NCBI GenBank assembly: GCA_947457445.1
Contig: CANGVO010000035.1
Span: forward strand, 1-8,735
Source: Actinomycetota bacterium
Lineage (GTDB): Bacteria; Actinomycetota; Actinomycetes; Nanopelagicales; Nanopelagicaceae
DNA: 8,735 nucleotides
Direction: 5' to 3'
In this document: positions 1 to 6,392 of the stretch, in pieces
Position numbering within the stretch: the stretch's first letter is position 1
Layout of the letters: every line of letters starts with the position of its first letter
Made by a program: the position numbers and the translations under genes
The notes under the pieces: model-generated
Told to the model about the DNA's origin: nothing
Databases searched by the model: none
What the model saw: the letters and a program-made list of their open reading frames with translations, nothing else

Positions 1-1
1 C

Positions 2-76
2 GCAGCATTGCTCTATTTGGGCTTCGATCTCGGCCTTGTGTTACTAGCGAACTTCGCGGCGTCATATTCACTGTAG
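2..76 (+). CDS. Possible C-terminal tail of a membrane protein (5'-truncated)
   Basis: Frame 2 is open from the window edge to a TAG at 74-76 and gives 24 residues that are almost all hydrophobic, including the run LGFDLGLVLLANFAA, followed by a short polar end. This looks like the last transmembrane helix of a permease. The other forward frames give less convincing peptides. The stop lies 42 nt before the sulfurtransferase start on the same strand, so the gene could belong to the same transcription unit and might even be a transporter for the pathway downstream. The fragment is far too short to name a family, and an unrelated non-coding edge cannot be excluded. Confidence 0.3.
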   Translation, partial: AALLYLGFDLGLVLLANFAASYSL

Positions 77-118
77 TACTCTAACGACACCCTAAACGCT
101 TGTGAAGAGTGAGCTGCA

Positions 119-967
119 ATGATCTATACGACACTTATCTCTACCGAAGAGTTGGCGCAAAATTTAAACAATCCAAACTTTGCCATTTTTGATGTGCGTT
201 TTTCACTTGATGATGAATTGTGGGGAGCACAAGCTTTTCAAGAAAGTCATATTCCTGGCGCCAGATATGCAGATTTAGCAAATGATCTATCGGGAGAAAT
301 CATCGAAGGCGTTACTGGGCGACGACCATTTCCAACTGTTGCATCATTTACGGAAACTCTCTCCAACTGGGGAATTACTCCAGATACTCAAGTAATTTGT
401 TATGACGCAGAATCAGGGCTTATGGCGGCATCACGGCTCTGGTTGATGTTTCGCTGGATGGGTCATGAAAAAGTCGCAGTTCTTGATGGTGGTTTAAAGG
501 TATGGATAAATGAGAATCGCGAACTGAACCAAGATGTGCGTGTGTTTACTCCGACTGTTTTCTCACCAAATGTTCGTGAAGATCTATTTGCATCTGTTGA
601 TGAAGTAGATGAGGTTCGCAATAGCGCCGAGCATTGTGTATTTGATTCAAGAGGAGCCGAGGGATACCACGGCGGCGGTAAGTATTACGATCCTGTGCGC
701 GGCCACATAGCCGGTGCCGGTCTTGCCGATCGCGCCGAGATAACTGATTCAAATGGTTTGTTTAAGAGTAAGGATGAGTTAAAGAAGCGTTATGAAACAC
801 TGATCGGCGCGGTAAAACCAGAAAATACAATCTTTTATTGTGGATCTGGCGTAACTGCTGCCCAGAATGTTCTTGCAATGAAATATGCCGGATTCGCCGA
901 TACCAAGATGTATATAGGTTCGTGGAGCGAATGGATTACTGATCCATCACGGGAGATTGCGCTATGA
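119..967 (+). CDS. Two-domain sulfurtransferase, 3-mercaptopyruvate/thiosulfate type
   Basis: This 282-residue protein is a tandem rhodanese of the usual length for the family. Domain 1 (about residues 5-135) has the inactive-domain pattern FDVRF, HIPGARYADL and VLDGGLKVW. Domain 2 (about 158-282) carries the catalytic Cys241 in the loop CGSGVTAAQN. A CGSGVT loop is typical of 3-mercaptopyruvate sulfurtransferases (SseA-like), whereas thiosulfate rhodaneses usually have CRKGVT. The expected reaction is transfer of a sulfane sulfur to a thiol or cyanide acceptor in the cytoplasm. In domain 2 the usual HIPGA reads HIAGA and is followed by an atypical GLADRAEI stretch. The ATG at 119 is preceded by GAAGAG at 104-109. 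The stop overlaps the next start by four bases (ATGA), so it is translationally coupled to the sugar dehydrogenase although the chemistry is unrelated. The family call is firm; the preferred donor is inferred from the loop. Confidence 0.9.
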   Translation: MIYTTLISTEELAQNLNNPNFAIFDVRFSLDDELWGAQAFQESHIPGARYADLANDLSGEIIEGVTGRRPFPTVASFTETLSNWGITPDTQVICYDAESGLMAASRLWLMFRWMGHEKVAVLDGGLKVWINENRELNQDVRVFTPTVFSPNVREDLFASVDEVDEVRNSAEHCVFDSRGAEGYHGGGKYYDPVRGHIAGAGLADRAEITDSNGLFKSKDELKKRYETLIGAVKPENTIFYCGSGVTAAQNVLAMKYAGFADTKMYIGSWSEWITDPSREIAL

Positions 968-1998
968 AAAAAGAAAAATATCGCTACGCCCTAATCGGAT
1001 GCGGATTTTTTGCACAAAATCATTTGCATGCATGGAGCCAAAATCCGGATGTTGAGCTGGTCGCAACATGCGACGTCGATTTTGAGAAGGCAAAAGCTGC
1101 TGCAGAAACCTTCGGAGGCACCGCTTATTCCAGCGCTGAAAAGCTCTTCGCTAACGAAAAATTAGACTTTGTAGATATAGCAACCACCCCACCTACACAC
1201 AAGATGATGGTTGAACTTGCAGCAAAAAATGGGGTAGCCGCAATCTGTCAGAAGCCATTGGCATGGGATATGGGTGATGCCAAGGCGATGGTTGAAGCGA
1301 TGTCAGATAAGAATTTACCTTTCATGGTTCACGAGAATTTCCGTTTTCAAACACCTATGCGCAAGATAAAAGAGATAATCGATAGCGGCGCCATCGGTAG
1401 ACCTTTTTTTGGGCGCATCTGTTTTCGTACGGCACATGATGTTTATTCAGCGCAATCTTGGTTGGTCGAGAGCGAGCGGATGATTATCGTGGATGTGGCA
1501 GTTCATCTATTTGATCTTGCCAGGTACTTTATTGGAGAACCTAAGACGATTTTTACTTCCGCTCACCGTGTGAATCCAATTATTAAGGGCGAAGATTCAG
1601 CAACAATTCTTATGCATATGGAAGATGCAACTTGCATCGTTGACGCAAGTTATGAAACCAGATCTGACCACAGCACATACCCGCAAACCTTTGTGATTAT
1701 TGAAGGCACAAAGGGAGCAATCACTTTGTCCGCTGATTATCACTTGCAAGTTGTGTCCGGCACTTCAGTTTCAAATGAAGTTATAGAAATTCCAGATCAT
1801 GGTTGGACTTCTCAGCCTTGGAATGGAATCCAAGATAGCGTCGTAAATGTAAATAAACATTGGATTGATTGCCTCAGAAATGCGAAAACACCTGAAACAA
1901 GTGGCGAAGATACTCTTAAATTATTGGACATAACATTAGGTGCTTATGAATCCATAAACAGCGGTCAAGTCTTTACCGTAGGGTCTTTACTTAAATAG
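964..1998 (+). CDS. apsD: Gfo/Idh/MocA-family dehydrogenase, probable D-apiose dehydrogenase
   Basis: This 344-residue NAD(P)-dependent cytoplasmic oxidoreductase has the family's normal length. The N-terminal Rossmann fold starts YALIGCGFFAQNH (8-20), with acidic residues D37 and D39 near the end of strand 2. The dinucleotide-domain lysine motif is Q96-K97-P98, where the family usually has EKP. The C-terminal domain has ENFRFQTPMRKIKEIIDSGA (124-143) and D177-x3-H181 in VDVAVHLFDLARYF, the expected catalytic His region. The whole C-terminal half (HENFRFQ, VAVHLFDLARYF, IKGEDSAT, YPQTFVIIEGTKGAI) fits what I recall of D-apiose dehydrogenases, which oxidise D-apiose to apionolactone. The next gene is an ApnL-type lactonase, which would open that lactone. 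This context raises the specific call; without it only a generic sugar dehydrogenase would be safe. The start ATG has GGGAG at 951-955 and overlaps the previous stop by four bases. Confidence 0.65.
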   Translation: MKKEKYRYALIGCGFFAQNHLHAWSQNPDVELVATCDVDFEKAKAAAETFGGTAYSSAEKLFANEKLDFVDIATTPPTHKMMVELAAKNGVAAICQKPLAWDMGDAKAMVEAMSDKNLPFMVHENFRFQTPMRKIKEIIDSGAIGRPFFGRICFRTAHDVYSAQSWLVESERMIIVDVAVHLFDLARYFIGEPKTIFTSAHRVNPIIKGEDSATILMHMEDATCIVDASYETRSDHSTYPQTFVIIEGTKGAITLSADYHLQVVSGTSVSNEVIEIPDHGWTSQPWNGIQDSVVNVNKHWIDCLRNAKTPETSGEDTLKLLDITLGAYESINSGQVFTVGSLLK

Positions 1999-2003
1999 CC
2001 ATT

Positions 2004-3773
2004 ATGAAAAAACTAACGGCTGGGCCATTAACTTTGAATTATTCCGAAGGTAGCCTTTGGAATATAACTGATGGAAGCGAAGAAGTAATTCGCAGAATTT
2101 ACTTAGTTTTTCAAGATATAAATTGGACTTCGCGGCCTTTCACGATTAAAAATGAAGAGTGGCAAATTAATGAGAAATCTTTTACTGCTAAATTGCAGAT
2201 GCAAGGCACTCAGGACGCTAAAGATTTCTCAGTCGAATTATTTATCACTGGATCCGAAAGCGGAGAAATTACCTTCGGATTTATTGGCTCCACCACAAAA
2301 CCGTTTTTGAGAAATAGGTTAGGCCTTTGTCTTTTGCATCCGGTGGCCAATTTGGCGGGTAGATCATGTGAATTACTAAGGCCAGATGGATCTATTGAGA
2401 AATCTATTTTTCCAAAGAATATTTCGCCAGACCAGCCATTTCTCAATCTCGCAGGAATATCGCATGAGTTAAGTAGCGGGAAAACCGCACTTGTTAAATT
2501 TGAAGGTGAAGTCTTTGAATCCGAAGATCATCGAAATTGGAGTGATGCTTCCTACAAGACCTACTGCACTCCTATCTCGCTACCTTTCCCGGCCGAAGTT
2601 CAAGCCGGAGCCCAAATTAAGCAATCAATCAAAGTCTCACTAAATGGTGGAGCAGCCGAATCTTCCGAAAGCGATCAAGTTTTAGGTAATCTCATTTCGG
2701 TATCAAATAAGCCAATACCTCTTCCAGAAATTGGGTTAGGTCTTAATTCGATTGCAGAACATTTGGAGCTACGTGAGTACTCAGGATTTGAGGAGCTTGG
2801 TATCCAGCATTTGCGTTTATTTTTGAATGTATCGAGTGCAAGCAAGAGTGATGTTGCTAAGGCTCTAGATATAACGAAGAAACTAGGAATCAAACTTGAT
2901 ATATCCCTGACCGCTGAAGATCCAGGCCAAGTGCGGAATTTTCTTGGGTCGCTCGGAGAATTAAATCAAGAGATTAATCAGCTTTTTCTATTTTCCTCTA
3001 AAGATAAAACTACGCCCGCGGAATTCATAAACGCTGTACGTGAAGTATCGTCAAACGATTATGAAATAGTGGGTGGAACAGACCTTTACTTCACTGAGTT
3101 GAACCGCAATCCTCATTGCACGGAATTTGCGGATCAAATTAATTTCTCCATAAATCCACAGGTGCATTCCTTTGATGATCGCACGCTGATTCAAAATGCA
3201 TCGACGCAAAAAACCATAGCGTTAAATGCTTCCAAGATAGCGGCAGGCAAATCCATAAATGTTGGTCCAATTACGTTGCGTCCACGCTATAACCCAAACG
3301 CTACTCAGCCTGAAAAAGATGTAAGCAACACTCCTCTCCCTTCGTCTGTAGATGCAAGACAGCGGACTTGGTTTACCGAAGGTTGGACTGCAATGTCTTT
3401 GCGGTCGATAGCTGAATCGAGCACCGTTTCTAAGGTTACTTACTTCGAAACTCTGGGGTGGCGTGGAATTAAAGAATTCTCAACAGGGAGTAAAGACCCG
3501 ATTAACTTTCCAAGCGTTTCTGGCGAGAAGTTCCCGGTGTGGAATTTAATCGCTGCGCTTAAAGGCTTTACCCATATTTTGCCAACCGAATCATCTTCAC
3601 CAGAAACAGTTGATTCTTTGATACTCAGATTAGAAAGCTCGCTTAAGGTGATTTTGGTAAATTTCAGTACGATTGAGCAAGAGGTCGAATTCCGCGGAGT
3701 TGATCTAGCACCACAGATGTTAAGTCCAGAGAGTGTTACTTATTTAGAAATCAAAGGGGCCAAATATGTTTGA
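2004..3773 (+). CDS. apnL: Probable D-apionate lactonase (ApnL family)
   Basis: This 589-residue protein has no signal peptide, so it acts in the cytoplasm. I recognise the ApnL layout: an N-terminal beta-rich domain (about 1-215), a central barrel-like domain (about 240-485) and a short beta-rich C-terminal domain (about 500-589). Visible hallmarks are NRLGLCLLHP (104-113), QPFLN (144-148), EDHRNWSDASYKTYCTP (174-190), NPQVHSFDD (384-392), TLRPRYNPNA (424-433) and TYFETLGWRGI (479-489). The known role of the family is hydrolysis of D-apionolactone to D-apionate, the step after D-apiose dehydrogenase, which matches the gene five bases upstream. The ATG at 2004 has only a weak ribosome site and probably depends on coupling. 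The 3' end overlaps the SDR start by eight bases. Codon use is Phe-TTT rich, suggesting modest expression. The family call is fairly firm; the exact lactone is inferred. Confidence 0.72.
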   Translation: MKKLTAGPLTLNYSEGSLWNITDGSEEVIRRIYLVFQDINWTSRPFTIKNEEWQINEKSFTAKLQMQGTQDAKDFSVELFITGSESGEITFGFIGSTTKPFLRNRLGLCLLHPVANLAGRSCELLRPDGSIEKSIFPKNISPDQPFLNLAGISHELSSGKTALVKFEGEVFESEDHRNWSDASYKTYCTPISLPFPAEVQAGAQIKQSIKVSLNGGAAESSESDQVLGNLISVSNKPIPLPEIGLGLNSIAEHLELREYSGFEELGIQHLRLFLNVSSASKSDVAKALDITKKLGIKLDISLTAEDPGQVRNFLGSLGELNQEINQLFLFSSKDKTTPAEFINAVREVSSNDYEIVGGTDLYFTELNRNPHCTEFADQINFSINPQVHSFDDRTLIQNASTQKTIALNASKIAAGKSINVGPITLRPRYNPNATQPEKDVSNTPLPSSVDARQRTWFTEGWTAMSLRSIAESSTVSKVTYFETLGWRGIKEFSTGSKDPINFPSVSGEKFPVWNLIAALKGFTHILPTESSSPETVDSLILRLESSLKVILVNFSTIEQEVEFRGVDLAPQMLSPESVTYLEIKGAKYV

Positions 3774-4551
3774 TCCACTCTTTAACCTAAAGGGAAAGCG
3801 CGTCCTCGTAACCGGGGGAGCGGGATCACTTGGCACGCTGATCTCAAAGGCGTTCGCCGAACGTGGCGCTGATGTAACTATTCAGGATCTTAATCAAGAA
3901 CGTATTGATGATGTTCGAAAAGCAATTACCAGCGAATCGGGTAAAGCATTCTCAATTGCTGCAGACCTAACCGATCCTGCCGAGTGCTCAAGAGTTGTTG
4001 AAGAAGCTAATCAACTGATGGGCGGCCTCGATATCGTCATAAATACTGCGGGAATAAATCGCCGTAAACCGATTACTGAAGTTACCGAAGAAGATTTCAA
4101 TGCAATTGTTTCGGTAAATATGAAAGCAATTTACTTTATTTCTCAAGCGGCTCATCCAATTATGAAGGCAGCTGGTGGCGGAGTAATTGTAAATATGAGT
4201 TCACTAAGTGCTCGATATAGTTTCAATACAATTTCGGTATATGCAGCCACCAAGGCCGCTGTAAGTTCAATTACTCGAAGCACCGCTCGCGAATGGGCGA
4301 AAGATAAAATTCGCGTTAACTGTATTGAACCATCCGTGATTAAAACTGACTTTACAAAGCCTCTATGGGGCGAGCCACATCGCACAAAATTCTTCGATGA
4401 GACAACGCCCATCGGACGTCTATCAAATCCGGAAGAAATAATTGGCGCTGTTATTTTCTTGGCAACTGATGCCTCTTCATACATAACCGGGCAGTCCATA
4501 GTGATCGATGGTGGGATTTTGAGCGGCGGCGATTGGGATTCATACGCTTAA
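3766..4551 (+). CDS. SDR-family sugar/polyol dehydrogenase
   Basis: This 261-residue classical short-chain dehydrogenase has the usual length. The glycine-rich loop is TGGAGSLG (16-23), in which the sixth position of TGxxxGxG is Ser21 rather than Gly. Other hallmarks are the NTAG motif (93-96), catalytic tetrad N118, S146, Y159 and K163 (YAATK), and the C-terminal FLATDASSYITGQSIVIDGG. D41 at the end of strand 2 suggests NAD(H). The closest general resemblance is to gluconate 5-dehydrogenase and KduD-type enzymes that act on sugar acids, but substrate cannot be read from sequence. Its start (GGGG at 3756-3759, then ATG) lies within the end of apnL, so the two are coupled. The location suggests oxidation or reduction of an apionate-derived intermediate, possibly in place of the usual apionate oxidoisomerase. 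That is inference. A general 3-oxoacyl reductase role is the alternative. Confidence 0.85.
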   Translation: MFDPLFNLKGKRVLVTGGAGSLGTLISKAFAERGADVTIQDLNQERIDDVRKAITSESGKAFSIAADLTDPAECSRVVEEANQLMGGLDIVINTAGINRRKPITEVTEEDFNAIVSVNMKAIYFISQAAHPIMKAAGGGVIVNMSSLSARYSFNTISVYAATKAAVSSITRSTAREWAKDKIRVNCIEPSVIKTDFTKPLWGEPHRTKFFDETTPIGRLSNPEEIIGAVIFLATDASSYITGQSIVIDGGILSGGDWDSYA

Positions 4552-4607
4552 CCCGCAAAAGACTTGCAATTAGACACTCACTGAAACGTTTAATAGCCTT
4601 TGCGGGT
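4551..4607. repeat. 9-bp perfect inverted repeat bracketing the SDR-transporter gap
   Basis: ACCCGCAAA at 4551-4559 is the exact reverse complement of TTTGCGGGT at 4599-4607, with 39 bases between. The left arm begins on the last base of the SDR stop codon. No T-run follows the right arm, so an intrinsic terminator is not supported. It could be the closing stem of a leader-RNA structure, a long-spaced operator, or chance. It lies between two operons of different function, where a boundary element is expected. Confidence 0.4.
4564..4594 (+). promoter_or_regulatory. Possible promoter for the ABC transporter operon
   Basis: TTGCAA at 4564-4569 resembles a -35 box and TTTAAT at 4589-4594 a -10 box, with a 19-base spacer that is slightly long. 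The 84-base gap is the largest in the transcribed part of the window and precedes a gene whose codon use suggests high expression, so a promoter is expected somewhere here. The exact boxes are weakly supported. Confidence 0.25.
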
Positions 4608-4621
4608 ATTGCTAACTCCAC

Positions 4622-4630
4622 GAAAGGGAG
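4622..4630 (+). promoter_or_regulatory. Ribosome binding site fixing the binding-protein start at GTG 4636
   Basis: GAAAGGGAG lies five bases before GTG 4636 and decides this start over the upstream in-frame TTG at 4600, which would put the ribosome site inside the gene and spoil the signal peptide. CTCC at 4616-4619 could pair with GGAG at 4627-4630 across a seven-base loop, giving a mild, unproven sequestration of the site. Confidence 0.7.
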
Positions 4631-4635
4631 AAAAC

Positions 4636-5481
4636 GTGCAGAAAAAGAAGTCACTTATATTCGCAGTATCACTTGCTCTTGCATTTGGATTAACTGCATG
4701 TTCAAAATCAGATTCAACTGAAGTTGCATCTGCTTCATGTGAGAAAGCCGATCTTGCAACGGTTACAGATGGCAAGTTAACGATCGCAACTGGCGAGCCT
4801 GCCTACTATCCATGGGTTATTGATGACAAGCCAGAATCTGGTGAAGGATTTGAAGGCGCGGTTGCTTACGCAGTTGCAAAGCAACTCGGTTTCTCAAACG
4901 ATGAAGTTGTCTGGGTTCGCACCACATTTGACGGCGCCGTAACACCAGGCGAAAAGAACTTCGACTTTAACTTGCAGCAATTCTCAATTACCGAAGAGCG
5001 TTCACAGGTTGTTGACTTCTCTTCACCTTATTACACAGCACCACAAGCAATCGTTTCTTACAAGGGAAGCAAGATTGCCGGCAAGACTTCAATCGCAGAA
5101 CTTAAGAACGCGAAGCTTGGCGCCGCTGTTGGTACAACTTCACTTGACGTTGTCGAAACACAAATTGGTGTGAAGCCACAAGTATTCAATGACAATGCTG
5201 CAGCGGTTAGCGCACTAAAGAATGGTCAGATCGATGGTCTTGTTGTTGATCTTCCAACTGCCTTCTATCTCGCAGGTGTAGAAGTAACTGACGGACTAAT
5301 CGTCGGCCAACTTCCTTCAACAGGTTCTGGTGATCAATTCGGTCTCTTGCTTGCTAAAGGAAATGCACTAACTCCTTGCGTTTCAGGCGCTGTTGATGCA
5401 ATCACTGCTGACGGCACACTTGCTGCGATCACTGATAAGTGGCTTGCCACTGATGCAGGCGCTCCAGTATTGAAGCCATAA
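4636..5481 (+). CDS. ABC transporter substrate-binding lipoprotein, polar amino acid type
   Basis: Starting at GTG 4636 this is a 281-residue family 3 (HisJ-like) solute-binding protein. It has a lysine-rich N terminus, a hydrophobic segment and a lipobox LTAC with Cys22, so it should be a lipid-anchored extracellular receptor. The ligand-binding pattern is intact: SITEERSQVVDFSSPYY contains R122, equivalent to the Arg that holds the alpha-carboxylate, and DGLVVDLP contains D205, equivalent to the Asp that holds the amino group. These favour an amino acid or close analogue; the side-chain specificity is not readable. C35 near the mature N terminus and C248 near the C terminus could form a disulfide. 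Codon use leans to TTC for Phe, unlike the lactonase gene, which suggests high expression. The permease and ATPase follow directly and complete the importer. Confidence 0.92.
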   Translation: MQKKKSLIFAVSLALAFGLTACSKSDSTEVASASCEKADLATVTDGKLTIATGEPAYYPWVIDDKPESGEGFEGAVAYAVAKQLGFSNDEVVWVRTTFDGAVTPGEKNFDFNLQQFSITEERSQVVDFSSPYYTAPQAIVSYKGSKIAGKTSIAELKNAKLGAAVGTTSLDVVETQIGVKPQVFNDNAAAVSALKNGQIDGLVVDLPTAFYLAGVEVTDGLIVGQLPSTGSGDQFGLLLAKGNALTPCVSGAVDAITADGTLAAITDKWLATDAGAPVLKP

Positions 5482-5515
5482 GTAAATAACGGAAAATAGT
5501 AGATAAACGCGGTAG

Positions 5516-5560
5516 TTTGGCGACCATGTCAGAGAGAAATAACTCTGCTTGGTCGCCAAG
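5516..5560 (+). promoter_or_regulatory. Strong RNA hairpin enclosing the permease start codon
   Basis: TTGGCGACC at 5517-5525 pairs perfectly with GGTCGCCAA at 5551-5559, extended by a T-G wobble at 5516/5560. An inner stem of five pairs, CAGAG 5530-5534 with CTCTG 5543-5547, closes an eight-base loop. The permease ATG (5526-5528) sits in the small internal loop between the two stems. No T-run follows, so it is not an intrinsic terminator. The position between binding protein and permease suggests control of permease translation, or protection of the upstream mRNA 3' end, to keep binding protein in excess. The pairing is seen directly; the function is inferred. Confidence 0.6.
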
Positions 5561-6392
5561 CTCACGCGAAATTGAACGTCGCGTTCTGCGCCGCAAGCTA
5601 AGCCGCAAACAAGGCCTTATCGCAGCGATATCTTCAACGCTAGTTCTCGGAACTCTCGTAACAATCCTGGTGACATCTCCCGGCTGGGAAGTTGTAAAGG
5701 CAACTTTTTTTGATATCGAATACGGAAAAGAAGTCTTCCCAACAGTATTAAGTGGCCTTTGGATAAATCTGCAATTAACTTTTATCGGTGGAATCGCCAT
5801 CGGAATAATCGCACTTGGCTTGGCTTTACTGCGTACGACAAAATCACCGGCTCTAACCCCGTTTAGATTTTTAGCAACGGCATACGTTGATATTTTCCGC
5901 GGTGCACCGCTGATCTTGATTATTTTGTTGGTTGGCTTTGGGGTTCCAGCGCTGCGATTGCAAGGTATATCTAGCAATGTAATTGTGCTCGGCACGGTTG
6001 CTGTCGTATTAACTTATTCTGCATATGTTGCTGAAGTTATTCGTTCTGGAATTCTTTCAATTCACCCCAGCCAACGGGCCGCCGCAAGATCTCTTGGTTT
6101 AACTTCTGGTCAAACTATGCGGTTTGTCGTTTTGCCACAAGCAATCCGCCGAGTTGTCCCACCTTTGCTAAATGACTTTGTTTCGCTGCTTAAAGACACC
6201 GGATTAGTTTCGATTCTGGGCGTAACCGATGCGGTACGAGCCGCACAAATTAATGCCAGCCGGACCTTTAATTACACGCCATATGTAGTTGCAGCAATTC
6301 TCTTCTTGCTAATCACAATTCCGATGACTCGTTACACAGATAGAGCAATCAGACATCGCACCCAAGCGCAGAATTCAGAGGGGGCGATCTAA
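5526..6392 (+). CDS. ABC transporter permease, polar amino acid (HisM/GlnP) type
   Basis: This 288-residue inner-membrane protein begins at ATG 5526; an in-frame TTG at 5517 would add three residues and neither start has a clear ribosome site. A basic cytoplasmic N terminus (1-30) precedes hydrophobic segments near 31-49, 84-102, 119-141, 152-172 and 258-278. The family signature is present: DIFRGAPLILIILL (122-135), YVAEVIRSGI (167-176), then the EAA loop QRAAARSLGL (183-192) and VLPQAIRRVVPP, which docks on the ATPase. The normally conserved Glu of the EAA motif is Ala185 here. One permease gene is present, so a homodimer is likely. The start codon lies inside a predicted hairpin. The 3' end overlaps the ATPase start as TAATG. 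Confidence 0.92.
   Translation: MSERNNSAWSPSSREIERRVLRRKLSRKQGLIAAISSTLVLGTLVTILVTSPGWEVVKATFFDIEYGKEVFPTVLSGLWINLQLTFIGGIAIGIIALGLALLRTTKSPALTPFRFLATAYVDIFRGAPLILIILLVGFGVPALRLQGISSNVIVLGTVAVVLTYSAYVAEVIRSGILSIHPSQRAAARSLGLTSGQTMRFVVLPQAIRRVVPPLLNDFVSLLKDTGLVSILGVTDAVRAAQINASRTFNYTPYVVAAILFLLITIPMTRYTDRAIRHRTQAQNSEGAI

Noticed and set aside
4152..4499. 115-residue minus-strand open frame antisense to the SDR
   Set aside because: It is the shadow of a well-conserved SDR gene, shows no recognisable motif, and all supported genes are on the plus strand.
4599..4630. Intrinsic terminator formed by the right arm of the inverted repeat
   Set aside because: No T-run follows the stem, the loop is 39 bases, and a good ribosome site and gene start follow at once.
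4600..4635. Extended N terminus of the binding protein from an upstream TTG at 4600
   Set aside because: It would add 12 residues in front of the signal peptide, and the GAAAGGGAG ribosome site at 4622-4630 points to GTG 4636.
5429..5995. 188-residue minus-strand open frame opposite the binding-protein end and permease
   Set aside because: It is antisense to membrane-segment codons of a clear permease, with a low-complexity Arg/Ser/Ile composition and no domain features.
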